64,000 nucleotides of DNA from Marinobacter sp. Arc7-DN-1 (GCF_003441595.1 NZ_CP031848.1:682001-746000), one strand, 5' to 3'; counted from the first letter of the stretch, positions 24,060-33,269 are shown. Numbers and translations: made by a program. Notes: generated from the letters alone by a model not told the origin.

Positions 24060-26171
24060 TCAATGGTTTCTGCCTAGCAAAGTGATGCGCCGGCCCCAGA
24101 AACTGTCTGGCGGAGCCTGCCAGGCAAGCTGGTGCAGTTCCGCCAGCGACTGCCTGTCTCGGAATAACTGGCTGAGTTCGCTTCGCGACAATGAGGCGGG
24201 GCCGTCGCTGCCACAGCGCGCCACCAGGGGCGCCAGCAGCTCCGCCCTTCTGGCGAGGCGGACCTTGCGGGCAAGCGCCTGATGGAGCCGGTTAAGCCGG
24301 GGCCGTACCACCGCAGCTTCCACCGCCGTTAACACTGATCCTCTACCGCCGTTGCGCCTGGCTGCACGGGCGTCTTCCAACACCTTAACGGGCACTCGTT
24401 CTTCCGGTATCAGCAGCATGCCCCAGGTTCGCAGCGCCTGACCTGCGCCCACCCGGCTCAGCAACACAGACGTGGGAGCTGCCAGTACCAGTGGAATAGC
24501 AACCGGCAATGACCAGAGGAAGAAGATGGGGTCCAGGCTCCAGGCAAAGGCGGACCAGCCTGCCGCGACCACCATTCCGGGAAGCTGGGTAACAAAGGCG
24601 TCCCGCCAGGAGGTCTCCTGTGTGCGGTTCTGTCCAGCCCAGCTCAGCGAAAGGTTCAACAGGGCGCCAATAACATAGCGGCTGTGAGCCATCATTCTTA
24701 TAGGCGCGAGCAGGACCGAAACCACGATTTCAGCCAGCACACTGATAAACAGCCTCAAAACCCCGCCAAACTGCCTGGCAGTACCGTGAATAACCGCGTC
24801 CAGAATGGCCAGGAATTTCGGGATAAACAGCAGGGAAAGGGTGCTTAACGCAAGGCCGAGCGCCCATTCCGGTCGCCATTCCGGCCAGAGCGGGAACAAA
24901 CCCTGATGCCCCTCCGGGAAGTAGTCGATTCTGGCGACTGTCATCTGTACGGCTTCCACGGTGGTCAGAATCAGGAACGCCAGCCAGAGGGGCGAAGCCA
25001 GATAGGCCATGACCCCGTTCAACAGAGCCATCCTGTGGGCCAGTCGAAGCCGGCGCCCGAACAGCAGAATCCACAAATGCTGGAGATTTCCCCGGGACCA
25101 GCGGTTGTCACGGGATAGTTCGTCCGACAGCGTTGGCGGAGACTCCTCGAAACTGTTGCCAAGGCCCGGCTCCAGCCAGACTTCGTAACCGGCCCTGCCC
25201 ATGTAGGCCGCCTCCACAAAGTCGTGGCTCATGATGGGCCCCCGGAACAGGCCGAACCCACGCAGTTTGCGCAGGCCACAATGATCCATAAAGGATTTGA
25301 TCCGGATAATGGCGTTGTGTCCCCAGAAAGCGGCGTCGCCCATCTGAATGGCGGCAAGACCAGTGGCAAACAGGGTGGAATAGAGGCGGTTGGAAAACTG
25401 CTGCACCCTGGCAAACAGTGACTCGCCGTTGATAATGGAGGGGGCGGTCTGCAGTATGCCAACCTTCGGCTCACGTTCCATCAGTTGCACCATGCGCACG
25501 ATGGTGTCTGCGCTGAGCAGGCTGTCGGCATCAAGGACCACCATGTAACGATAGCGGCGGCCCCAGCGGCGCAGAAAATCCGCCACATTACCGCTCTTGA
25601 AGTTCAGGTTCACCCGGCGCCGGCGGTAAAACAGCCGCCCCTCTGCCCCAAGCTCCCGGCACAGCTGATACCAGGTGGCCTGCTCCTCAAGCCAGACATT
25701 CGGGTCGCGGCTGTCCGAGAGAATATGAAATTCGAACTGGTCCAGATGGCCGGAGCGTTCAAGGTCCTGATACACCGCCTTGAGCCCGCTGAGAGTCCAG
25801 TGCACGGGCTCGTGATAGACCGGCATGATAATGGCCGTTCGGGCCAACGGTGTCGCTTCCAGCTCCTTCCCGGCATGTCGCTTCAGCAGGCTGTGGCGAT
25901 CACCACCCATCAGTCTGAGCAGAAAACCAAATACGGCCGTCCAGAAGCCAACGGCAATCCACATGTACAGCAGCGCAAACAGCACCAACAGCCCCAACTC
26001 GACCATGGTGCCCCCGTGGTAAGGTAAAACCCAGAGCAGAAAATAGCAGGCTGTAAGGGTTTGCCCCACCACGAAAATGGTCAGCAGCAGTCGCCTGAAC
26101 GTAGCGACTCTTCGCCAACCACCGGAACGTCTCCGAGCCAGTGTGGCTTCCCTGTTGGCTATATCAGTCAT
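24060..26171 (-). CDS. opgH: Periplasmic glucan glucosyltransferase OpgH (MdoH)
   Basis: A 703-residue inner-membrane GT2 enzyme that polymerises beta-1,2-linked glucose from UDP-glucose for osmoregulated periplasmic glucans. Two N-terminal helices are followed by the catalytic domain with 'HILSDSRDPN', 'YMVVLDADS', 'FWGHNAIIR', 'GPIMSHDFVEAA' and 'SRDNRWSRGN', then about six membrane segments and a cytoplasmic tail. It is about 140 residues shorter than E. coli OpgH: the cytoplasmic N-terminus before the first helix is almost absent. The start overlaps the preceding 82-codon gene by 8 bases with no ribosome site of its own, so translation is probably coupled. Confidence 0.93.
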   Translation of the reverse strand: MTDIANREATLARRRSGGWRRVATFRRLLLTIFVVGQTLTACYFLLWVLPYHGGTMVELGLLVLFALLYMWIAVGFWTAVFGFLLRLMGGDRHSLLKRHAGKELEATPLARTAIIMPVYHEPVHWTLSGLKAVYQDLERSGHLDQFEFHILSDSRDPNVWLEEQATWYQLCRELGAEGRLFYRRRRVNLNFKSGNVADFLRRWGRRYRYMVVLDADSLLSADTIVRMVQLMEREPKVGILQTAPSIINGESLFARVQQFSNRLYSTLFATGLAAIQMGDAAFWGHNAIIRIKSFMDHCGLRKLRGFGLFRGPIMSHDFVEAAYMGRAGYEVWLEPGLGNSFEESPPTLSDELSRDNRWSRGNLQHLWILLFGRRLRLAHRMALLNGVMAYLASPLWLAFLILTTVEAVQMTVARIDYFPEGHQGLFPLWPEWRPEWALGLALSTLSLLFIPKFLAILDAVIHGTARQFGGVLRLFISVLAEIVVSVLLAPIRMMAHSRYVIGALLNLSLSWAGQNRTQETSWRDAFVTQLPGMVVAAGWSAFAWSLDPIFFLWSLPVAIPLVLAAPTSVLLSRVGAGQALRTWGMLLIPEERVPVKVLEDARAARRNGGRGSVLTAVEAAVVRPRLNRLHQALARKVRLARRAELLAPLVARCGSDGPASLSRSELSQLFRDRQSLAELHQLAWQAPPDSFWGRRITLLGRNH

Positions 26172-26412
26172 AGCCGATGTGCCCGCGCTTCAGTGGTGGG
26201 CTGGCGTCCGGAATGCTCTCATGGGGACGCTCGAAATAACCGGGAATGCTGTCGATACACCGGGCGGGCAGGTCCGGCCCGGCGCCCTGAGCCATCGACA
26301 TTTCCAGGAGGCGAAGGGCTTGCCTGCAGGCGTCTGTTGTCAATTCAACGCCATCGTCATCCAGGTAGGTAAGTACCCTTTCCAACGCTTGCTGACACAA
26401 GATCTCGGGCAT
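26164..26412 (-). CDS. Small uncharacterised protein between opgG and opgH
   Basis: An 82-residue soluble, acidic protein without signal peptide: 'MPEILCQQALERVLTYLDDD' and a helical stretch 'RQALRLLEMSMAQG', then a proline-rich tail. GGGAGGGAG lies well placed before the ATG at 26412, and its stop overlaps the opgH start, so it is a genuine operon member. I do not recognise the family. Since OpgH here lacks the long cytoplasmic N-terminus of enterobacterial OpgH, this protein could supply an equivalent regulatory part in trans; that is inference only. Confidence 0.65.
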   Translation of the reverse strand: MPEILCQQALERVLTYLDDDGVELTTDACRQALRLLEMSMAQGAGPDLPARCIDSIPGYFERPHESIPDASPPLKRGHIGYD

Positions 26413-26430
26413 GATCAGGGCTCCCTCCCT

Positions 26431-27984
26431 TCATGATCTGTTCTGAGTGGCCCTGGAAGCCTCGAACAACAGATAGGTCCAGACTTCCGTCAGGGGCTTG
26501 TCATCCAGCAGTAACTGGCCGCGAAGAACCGTATCCTTTCCTTTACCAGGCCGCACCAGCATGGACAGACGCCAGCTCTTGTCCGCCTCAATGAATTCGA
26601 CATAATGCTCAATAATTTCAAAGCCTTCGCCACCGCCCCCTGCACTGACGTTGCTGATCACCGCCGCGTCCGGTTTGAGTTCTTCCAGTGGTCCGCCGGC
26701 AAAATCAACAATGATTCGGTAAGCATTCTCTGCGTCGCCGCCTCCGGTGCGGCTACCATCCCCCACGAACGTTTTCACCACCCGTCCGGTATCCTGACCA
26801 GCCACGTCACTGCTACCAAAGCTGAGCGTATAGGCAAATTGGTGGTGAGCGCCGGCACTCGCGTCTTCCCCCGGTTTCCAGAAAGCGACGATGTTGTCGT
26901 TGGTTTCAGAATTCGTGGGGATCTCTACCAGTACCACTTCCCCATTGGACCAGCTTGGCCGGGGTGATACCCAGGCGCTGGGACGCAGGTCGTAACGGGC
27001 TTCTGCGTCCTCAAACTGGTGGAAGGCCGTATCTCTCTGGATCAGTCCAAAGCCGCCCAGGCGATTCACCTGCAGGTAACTGAGGCGCAGGCGGGAGGGA
27101 TTGATCAGGGGACGCCACAACCACTCGCCACTGCCCTCGTCGTGAATCAACACGCCGTCTGAGTCGTGAACCTGTGGCCGCCACTCCCCAACCGGACGCG
27201 CGGTATTTTCGCCGTAATAGAACATGGAAGTGAGTGGCGCAAGGCCCGGCTGTTCCACTGCATTCCGGAAAAACAGTTCGGCCGTGACGTCAATCCGGGT
27301 AGTGGGCCCGGGTTGTATATCAAAGCTGTAGGCGCCGGACACGCTTGGGCCATTCAGCAACCCGTATACCCGCATACGATCACTGCCGCCGCCGGGCCGC
27401 TCAAGCCAGAATTCAACGAATGAGGGAAACTCTTCGCCGGAGGGCAAGCCCGTGTTCACAGCAATGCCTCTGGCGGAGAGCCCGAACCGGTTACCCGCCC
27501 CGACTCCCCGGAAGTAACTTGCTCCGGCAAAAACCAGGAACTGGTTCTGCTCCGTTCCGTCGCCCAGAGGATAGGTAAGCTTGAAACCGGCGTGACCGAG
27601 ATTGGCGGGTATTCGTTTGGCAAGGTCACTGTCGGGAAAGCTGTAGGCAGACTTGTCAAAAGGGATGGGCTCTACACCATCCGCGTCAATTTCGTTCAGT
27701 TGCACGGTGTGAGTGTAGAAATTGCCGGGTGGCACCATCATGACCTGAAAACGGGAACGACCTTCACGCCAGAGACTCGCCTCGGGATTGAACCGAATGG
27801 CCTGATAGTTCTGGTAATCCAGATCTCTGAGAAATCCCGGCACCTCGGGTGGCGGCTCATACTTGGCGTTGGCCAGGGCCCTGGCCTTGTCGACTACCTC
27901 CTCAAACTTAAAAGCCTGAGCGGTTCCGGTATAGAGAGAGCACTGCAACAAAAGCAGCGTGAGCAATCTTGTCCCTGAGCGCAT
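26431..27984 (-). CDS. opgG: Periplasmic glucan biosynthesis protein OpgG (MdoG)
   Basis: A 517-residue periplasmic protein with signal peptide (cleavage after 'TGTAQA', about 25) and the OpgG beta-sandwich domain: 'YQAIRFNPEASLWREG', 'GASYFRGVGAGNRFGLSARG', 'VEFWLERPG', 'YGLLNGPSVSGAYSFDI' and 'ARYDLRPSAWVSPR'. Family members cut or branch the nascent beta-1,2-glucan in the periplasm. GGAG precedes the ATG at 27984. It is first in the opgG-orf-opgH operon. These glucans usually accumulate at low osmolarity, a notable capacity for a presumed marine bacterium. Confidence 0.94.
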   Translation of the reverse strand: MRSGTRLLTLLLLQCSLYTGTAQAFKFEEVVDKARALANAKYEPPPEVPGFLRDLDYQNYQAIRFNPEASLWREGRSRFQVMMVPPGNFYTHTVQLNEIDADGVEPIPFDKSAYSFPDSDLAKRIPANLGHAGFKLTYPLGDGTEQNQFLVFAGASYFRGVGAGNRFGLSARGIAVNTGLPSGEEFPSFVEFWLERPGGGSDRMRVYGLLNGPSVSGAYSFDIQPGPTTRIDVTAELFFRNAVEQPGLAPLTSMFYYGENTARPVGEWRPQVHDSDGVLIHDEGSGEWLWRPLINPSRLRLSYLQVNRLGGFGLIQRDTAFHQFEDAEARYDLRPSAWVSPRPSWSNGEVVLVEIPTNSETNDNIVAFWKPGEDASAGAHHQFAYTLSFGSSDVAGQDTGRVVKTFVGDGSRTGGGDAENAYRIIVDFAGGPLEELKPDAAVISNVSAGGGGEGFEIIEHYVEFIEADKSWRLSMLVRPGKGKDTVLRGQLLLDDKPLTEVWTYLLFEASRATQNRS

Positions 27985-28070
27985 GGTTCTCCAACCCCAT
28001 TAACATTCCGTAGAATAGTAATGTAACACCAGCGGTCGAAACTTACTCAAGTGACAACTTCTTAAGACTC

Positions 28071-28084
28071 GGGGTCAGATCCCC
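28071..28084. repeat. GGGGTCAGATCCCC element at the end of the barrel gene
   Basis: A short member of the same GGGGTC palindrome class seen in the prp cluster. It overlaps the final codons of the neighbouring barrel gene and supplies its TGA stop (28075-28077 on the reverse strand). Confidence 0.7.
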
Positions 28085-29250
28085 ATGGACAGCGAGATCC
28101 GCACGTCCGGATAATCGGGCATTGTCAGGGCCATGGTGGAGGCGCGGATCATCCGGCCCACGCTGACGTTGGCGGTAAAGGCCCGGCCCTGCATCTTCAC
28201 CGAGACCTGACCGGCACTGGCGTTACCGTGGCGGGCTGTCTGGACCCCGTAATCGGGAACCCAGCCCTGCAACACGGCAAAGTTCACAGTGGACAATACG
28301 CCATCCACGAATGGCACGGGCCACGCGGGGCTGGCGGTATCGATTCGCAGCCAGCCGCCCCTGAACACAGAAACGGTCTGGCCATTGAATCCGGTGAGCA
28401 TGGACGGGCCGGCGACCGTCAGGTATTCCGACGACGGGAGATCTTCATCCGCAAACTGATACCGTCCGTTCACCCGCCAGTTCCACTGGAACAGCTCCTG
28501 CTCAACAGAAGCGGACACGGCGATCTTGTAGAACTCCTTTTCATCTGCCATGTCATCATGCGACGGATAATCGGTTGCGAGGAATTCGCGGCCACTCAAT
28601 GCCAGAATTCGGGTGTTGGCAACCAGGCCGGCTGCCAGTTCATGACCTCCGCTTGCCTCCAGGCCAATGGACGAAACCTGGTAACGCGATTCTGATACCA
28701 GGCTGTCTTGCTCAAAGAATACGCTGTCTCGCCCCCGATGCCGGGCGATGCCATCAAAGGCCATGCCAAACCGGGAGAACAGCGGTCTGCTCGCCCCCAG
28801 ACCGAGCACACGGGATTTACTGCTGGCGTTAAAGCGGCTGCCAGCATTGCTGGCAGCGTACTCGTAACGAGAGCTCCCCGCCTCAATCCGCAACTGATTC
28901 GCCCCTGCCGGGAAGCGATAACGGAATGACGCGGCACTGGAATCGGTCTCGTTCCTATAGGATCGGGCATCACGGTAGTCGAATCCAATGGCATCACTCT
29001 GACCGAGCAGTCTGTCTGCGGCCACGCCCACAGAGCCATCGATGCCATCACTGTTCAGTTCCGTCTTGCCGGAAAACTTCAGCCGGGACCTCAACCAGTG
29101 TTCGCGCTCCTCCCGGAACGCGTCCACACTGCCGGCTAAATTGCTCGAATAGGGTTGCCAGCCGTTGCGGAGCCACGAGCCGCCGTCTTCGGCGTAGAGA
29201 GGCTGACTGACTACGCACCACAACAGTGCGGTTAAAAGTGGCGATTTCAA
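28075..29250 (-). CDS. Putative outer-membrane beta-barrel protein (TpsB/ShlB-like barrel without POTRA domains)
   Basis: A 391-residue exported protein, start TTG at 29250 (AGGA ten bases upstream), which gives a compact signal peptide 'MKSPLLTALLWCVVSQPLYA'. A GTG at 29283 is the alternative. The rest shows repeating amphipathic strands, and the segment 'LPSSEYLTVAGPSMLTGFNG' followed by 'FRGGWLRID' resembles the strand-loop region of hemolysin-activator (TpsB) barrels. No POTRA domains are present, so it is not a standard two-partner secretion pore. The C-terminus 'RISLSMGI' lacks the usual terminal aromatic residue, and its stop codon comes from a dispersed repeat. Confidence 0.5.
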   Translation of the reverse strand: MKSPLLTALLWCVVSQPLYAEDGGSWLRNGWQPYSSNLAGSVDAFREEREHWLRSRLKFSGKTELNSDGIDGSVGVAADRLLGQSDAIGFDYRDARSYRNETDSSAASFRYRFPAGANQLRIEAGSSRYEYAASNAGSRFNASSKSRVLGLGASRPLFSRFGMAFDGIARHRGRDSVFFEQDSLVSESRYQVSSIGLEASGGHELAAGLVANTRILALSGREFLATDYPSHDDMADEKEFYKIAVSASVEQELFQWNWRVNGRYQFADEDLPSSEYLTVAGPSMLTGFNGQTVSVFRGGWLRIDTASPAWPVPFVDGVLSTVNFAVLQGWVPDYGVQTARHGNASAGQVSVKMQGRAFTANVSVGRMIRASTMALTMPDYPDVRISLSMGI

Positions 29251-29617
29251 TGTAATAAGGTCCTGCCAGATAGCGCCGGCCACAGCACGAAAGGAAAGCC
29301 GCTTAATCTAAATAACTTTTCATGCGGGGAATGTATTGTACCCGGGACGATAAATCCAGTTGCCGTTGCCAAAAATTACAAACTAAATATTCCAATAATA
29401 CAGTATCTTACTGACGTATTTGCAAGTTTTTTCTATGCAAATCAATGCACAACCCCGAAGGTGACCGGGTGCCCTTTTTTACCAAACTTTACATTTCAGT
29501 ACCGGGGCCTCCATTTAGGCCAACAACTTGGTTACACTTGGCACACTTAATGAGTCCCTTTCACGGACGACCGACTGGCAACAGGCGGTGACCCAAGCGA
29601 ATATAAGGACAAGCGTT
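29251..29617. other. Divergent gap between the barrel gene and galU
   Basis: This 367-base gap is AT-rich in its middle. It contains the short inverted repeat GGCCT-CCATTT-AGGCC (29506-29521) and AAGGA before galU. In-frame codons upstream of the galU ATG (from 29528) look non-coding. No promoter could be assigned with confidence. Confidence 0.6.
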
Positions 29618-30454
29618 ATGATCAAGAAGTGTCTGTTCCCTGTTGCCGGCTACGGCACCCGCTTTCTTCCGGCAACCAAGGCCATGCCCAAGGAGATCCT
29701 CCCGGTGGTGAACAAGCCGCTGGTGCAATACGGCGTCGAAGAAGCTGCGGAAGCGGGCATCCACGAGTTCGGCTTTGTAACCGGCCGGGGTAAACGGGCG
29801 ATTGAAGATCATTTCGATATCAGCTATGAGCTTGAGCACCAGATTGCCGGTTCCGGTAAGGAAGACCTGCTGACCTCAATCCGTGACCTGATTGATCACA
29901 ACACCTTCGCCTTTACCCGTCAGAATGAAATGAAGGGCCTGGGCCACGCGATCCTCACCGGCCGTAATCTGGTGGGCGACAGCCCGTTTGCGGTGGTTCT
30001 GGCAGACGACTTCTGCATCGGCCCCGAAGGGGAAGACGGTGTTCTGGCGCAGATGGTGAAGCTTTACAACCAGTTCCGTTGCTCTATCGTTGCCATTGAA
30101 GAGGTACCTGCGGACGAAACCCACAAATACGGTGTGATTGCCGGCGAATCCATGAAGGATGGGCTTTACCGGATCACCGACATGGTTGAGAAGCCGGCTC
30201 CGGACGACGCGCCCAGCAACCTGGCCATTATCGGCCGGTACATTCTGACACCGGACATTTTCGACATTATCGAGCAAACACCGGCTGGCAAGAACGGCGA
30301 AGTACAGATTACCGACGCTCTGCTGGAGCAGGCCAAAAACGGTTGTGTACTGGCCTATCAGTTCAAGGGCCGCCGTTTTGACTGCGGCAGTATCGACGGC
30401 TTTGTGGAAGCCACCAACTACGTGTACGAGAACATTTACAAGAAAGGTAAGTAA
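29618..30454 (+). CDS. galU: UTP-glucose-1-phosphate uridylyltransferase GalU
   Basis: A 278-residue nucleotidyltransferase making UDP-glucose from UTP and glucose-1-phosphate in the cytoplasm. 'FPVAGYGTRFLPATKAMPKE' is the classic nucleotide-binding signature; 'GRGKRAIEDHFD', 'VVLADDFC' and 'FDCGSIDGFVEA' complete the family pattern. AAGGA lies eight bases before the ATG at 29618. Reading upstream to 29528 would add 30 residues unlike GalU. UDP-glucose feeds both glucan systems in this window (OpgGH and the NdvB-like synthase) and the exopolysaccharide pathway, which may explain the location. Confidence 0.96.
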   Translation: MIKKCLFPVAGYGTRFLPATKAMPKEILPVVNKPLVQYGVEEAAEAGIHEFGFVTGRGKRAIEDHFDISYELEHQIAGSGKEDLLTSIRDLIDHNTFAFTRQNEMKGLGHAILTGRNLVGDSPFAVVLADDFCIGPEGEDGVLAQMVKLYNQFRCSIVAIEEVPADETHKYGVIAGESMKDGLYRITDMVEKPAPDDAPSNLAIIGRYILTPDIFDIIEQTPAGKNGEVQITDALLEQAKNGCVLAYQFKGRRFDCGSIDGFVEATNYVYENIYKKGK

Positions 30455-30469
30455 AAGCTCCGGGCCGGA

Positions 30470-30724
30470 TCAGCGGCCCAGGATCTGAAGAATCATTCGC
30501 CGGTTTTCCGCGGTTGTCCTGCGGAACCGGCGAAGCAGTTCCACCTCTTCCGCTGTCAGTTGCACCCGCTCAAGCTCTTCCTCCAGCTCATTCAGCGACA
30601 ACAGCAGATCATCGCTTTTATCGAGGGCAATCCCGGGCAGTTCAAGTTGCCCGTCGTATCCAGGCTTCTCTGGCTCCCAGTGCCGAATGGGTTGCAAGTG
30701 CTGCATGTCCATGTACCTCGTCAT
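30470..30724 (-). CDS. Small uncharacterised helical protein
   Basis: Up to 84 residues, with a conserved-looking helical C-terminal half: 'LNELEEELERVQLTAEEVEL' then 'LRRFRRTTAENRRMILQIL'. No signal or membrane segment is present. Start is uncertain: the ATG at 30724 has no ribosome site, whereas the third in-frame ATG ('MQHLQPIRHW') is preceded by GAGG. It is convergent with galU, separated by 15 bases containing part of a GGGCCG/CGGCCC hairpin (30462-30479). I do not recognise the family. Confidence 0.55.
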   Translation of the reverse strand: MTRYMDMQHLQPIRHWEPEKPGYDGQLELPGIALDKSDDLLLSLNELEEELERVQLTAEEVELLRRFRRTTAENRRMILQILGR

Positions 30725-31001
30725 TCAAACCAGGACCCCAGCCCCGGTAAATGCCCTGCGAAGTGAATCAATCCAGAAATGTAACGCACAAACCGCTTGG
30801 CGCACAATCTGCCTGTACCGGATATGGCACTGCCAGCGCCGGGCACTGCCAAAGCGGTCGTGAAACTCAACGGCCCGGGAATGTGACCCGCTGCTCAATC
30901 CGGGCAGATTCTGTTACATAAACCGGCCAGAATTTTGGCGTGCACCGCAAAGCCCGTTATGTTTAGGGGCACAGGAACAAAACAACAAAGAGACCTGATG
31001 C

Positions 31002-32078
31002 ATGGCCCGAAAGGCGTTGCTGCTTCTGACACTGGTGTCCACCAGCGTGGTCGGGATGGGGTATATCCTGTCTGACGAGAATCGCTCTGCGTTTCGATGG
31101 TTGACCACCCTGGCCACCGGAGCGTCCTCCGCGCCTGCGGGGAAAGCCGCCTCCACCGCCCCTGCCGTTTTACCCTCCATTGACCAGGCGCCGGAGCCAC
31201 CCTCAGACAACGCCCTTGGCTTTATGCTGGCCGGTATTGCCGAGCAGTACGAACAGTCTACTCGCTACCCTGCCTGGTCCGTCCCGCTCAGCAAAGCACA
31301 GGCGAAGGCCTACCAGGGCAATCGCTACGAGCCGGTCAGCCTTCCGCTGGAGGGTGAAGGGCAATTTACCGTCACGCTTGAGAAATACCGGTTCACCCGG
31401 GGCGAGACGATTCTTGTCGCCGCCGCCATCCAGAGCGCCCAGGTTGTTGGCCGCTCGCTCACGGCAACTCTTGAAAAGCCGGACAGCCGGGAGGCTGTTG
31501 CCAGTGCCACCCTGGAGCAAGCCGGTTCGGCGGGCTATTTCGAGGGGACGCTGGAGGCAAGCGAGGAGGAGCCCGGAGAATACCGCCTGATCGTAGAGGC
31601 ACGCCTGGACGGGCGGCCCGTTCGTCACGCATCACCGCTTACCATCGAGCCTTATCTCGGCGATTTCGGGGGGCTCGGTGAGCCCCACGTGAGTAACAAC
31701 AATCTGATCATTCCGGTTAGGTTCTCGCCCGAAGAGCCCGGCTTCTACGCGCTCTCTGCCCAGCTGTATTCCGGTCAGCGGCCTGTTGCCCAGTTGCAGA
31801 TGGAGCAGCGGCTGGACGGCACATCGGACACCATCAACCTCAAAGCCCACGGCACCGTGTTGGCCAACGAGACTGAGACCGGTCAGCTCCAGCTGCGCCA
31901 CATCCAGATACGCCAGCTGCCCGCCAGGCCCGGCGACCGGACCAACTATGCGTTTGGGCCCGAGAAAGGCTACGTATTCACACCCCCGGATCTCGACAAC
32001 CTAACCGATACGCCGGCGGTAAATCCCGAATCGGAACAACGGGCGGCGCTGCTCCGGCAGCTTGCCGACAAGTTCTGA
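31002..32078 (+). CDS. Uncharacterised envelope protein with Ig-like beta-sandwich repeats
   Basis: A 358-residue protein anchored by an N-terminal hydrophobic segment ('ALLLLTLVSTSVVGMGYIL'), then a linker and two or more predicted beta-sandwich modules ('QFTVTLEKYRFTRGETILVA', 'GYFEGTLEASEEEPGEYRLI', 'GFYALSAQLYSGQRPVAQLQ'). The alternating strands resemble Ig-like domains of secreted choice-of-anchor proteins; I cannot name a family with confidence. It ends about 100 bases before the lipase gene on the same strand, where lipase foldases are often encoded, but it lacks the foldase motif, so a helper role is only a hypothesis. Confidence 0.6.
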   Translation: MARKALLLLTLVSTSVVGMGYILSDENRSAFRWLTTLATGASSAPAGKAASTAPAVLPSIDQAPEPPSDNALGFMLAGIAEQYEQSTRYPAWSVPLSKAQAKAYQGNRYEPVSLPLEGEGQFTVTLEKYRFTRGETILVAAAIQSAQVVGRSLTATLEKPDSREAVASATLEQAGSAGYFEGTLEASEEEPGEYRLIVEARLDGRPVRHASPLTIEPYLGDFGGLGEPHVSNNNLIIPVRFSPEEPGFYALSAQLYSGQRPVAQLQMEQRLDGTSDTINLKAHGTVLANETETGQLQLRHIQIRQLPARPGDRTNYAFGPEKGYVFTPPDLDNLTDTPAVNPESEQRAALLRQLADKF

Positions 32079-32180
32079 TGACAGGGCCCCGGCCCTGCAC
32101 CGGCTGACCCCGGGTTGTACCGCCGAAACCGGCGGAGAAGCGTCTTTTCACAACAACAACTCAGCAAAGACGGAGCTAGC

Positions 32181-33269
32181 ATGACAACAACAAAGATCGG
32201 AAGTGCCTGCAAAGCGGCCCTGGCGGTCGCCATCACCGGCAGCCTGTTTGCCGGCACCGCCCAGGCCCGGTTGGCCGGGCACAATGTAATCCTGGTGCAC
32301 GGCTTCCAGCAGGAAGACCTGGCCAACCCGCCGGCAAACCTCCAGGACGTCAAAAATGCCGGCGAGGACTACTGGCGAACCTTCTGGCTGTCCCGTGCCG
32401 AAGCCCGTATAGACTGGGGCAGCAACGGGCGCATTGAGGGTGGCATTGCCCAGCAGGCCTATGAGCAAATGCGACAGATCAGCCAACAGGGCCTGTGTAA
32501 TGACTATTGTGTCATCGTCTCTCACTCCACCGGCGATCTGGTTACCCGCTACCTGCTGGAAAACCAGGCCCGCTGGCTTCAGTCCGAAGGCCTGCAACCC
32601 CTGAAAATCCTGGCAGCCCTGGACTATTCAGGCGCCGGAGGTGGTACCGAACTGGCGAACCTCGCCATGAGTCTTGCCTATAACAACAGCTGGTACAACT
32701 GGCCCCTGCGGGCAGCTGTGGAGGCGTTCACCGGCATTGAACCTGAACCGGGCAAACTGGGTGTGGTGAACGATCTGCAAACCAACACGGCCCGCAACCT
32801 GGCCGTGGGCCCGAATTCGATTCCGCGGTTGCGTTTTGTGGCGGGTGGTTCCTCCTACGGTGGCATCACCAAGCCATTTATCGCCGGAACCGACGACGGA
32901 GTGGTGCCTACACATTCGGCCTGCGGTGCCACCACGGCGGAAGGGATCGATTCCTGCTCTTCGAGCCTCAGCCTCGCTGGTAAAGTCACCAGCCAGAATG
33001 GTCCTGATGGGCTGTACTACAACCACTACCCGGTGTTGATGAACGAGGGCGTCACCCACAGCGGTGTGCTCGGGTCCGAGACCGGGAACATTTCGGTGCC
33101 GGTGGTGAACAACACCACGCTGAATGGCCTGCGGGTGGATTTCGCCAGCCGTACCTACAATCAACGGGCCTGGTGGCAATGGTGGGGGTCCGGTGACCGG
33201 TATATTGAGGTTCCGGGTTCAGACCAGACCGACATGTCCAACCTTGTGTACAGCACCCTCAACAACTAA
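32181..33269 (+). CDS. Secreted alpha/beta-hydrolase, lipase-like
   Basis: A 362-residue exported hydrolase. Signal peptide (about 1-29, 'GSLFAGTAQA') is followed by the oxyanion strand 'NVILVHGFQ', the nucleophile elbow 'VSHSTGDLVTRYL', an acid loop 'AGTDDGVVP' and a His candidate in 'GVTHSGVLG'. The elbow is S-H-S-T-G instead of the usual G-x-S-x-G, with Ser in place of the first Gly. Cysteines in 'GLCNDYC' and 'CGATTAEGIDSCS' suggest disulfides, consistent with secretion. Start at 32181 has CGGAG upstream. Triacylglycerol or ester hydrolysis is the likely activity; marine hydrocarbon degraders commonly secrete such enzymes. Confidence 0.82.
   Translation: MTTTKIGSACKAALAVAITGSLFAGTAQARLAGHNVILVHGFQQEDLANPPANLQDVKNAGEDYWRTFWLSRAEARIDWGSNGRIEGGIAQQAYEQMRQISQQGLCNDYCVIVSHSTGDLVTRYLLENQARWLQSEGLQPLKILAALDYSGAGGGTELANLAMSLAYNNSWYNWPLRAAVEAFTGIEPEPGKLGVVNDLQTNTARNLAVGPNSIPRLRFVAGGSSYGGITKPFIAGTDDGVVPTHSACGATTAEGIDSCSSSLSLAGKVTSQNGPDGLYYNHYPVLMNEGVTHSGVLGSETGNISVPVVNNTTLNGLRVDFASRTYNQRAWWQWWGSGDRYIEVPGSDQTDMSNLVYSTLNN

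Noticed and set aside
29550..29570. TGGCACACTTAATGAG as a sigma-54 promoter for galU
   Set aside because: The TGGCAC box is good but GC is missing at the required N10 spacing (GA instead).
31002..32078. Lipase-specific foldase (Lif)
   Set aside because: It has the right kind of position and an N-terminal anchor, but lacks the foldase motif and is predicted beta-rich rather than helical.
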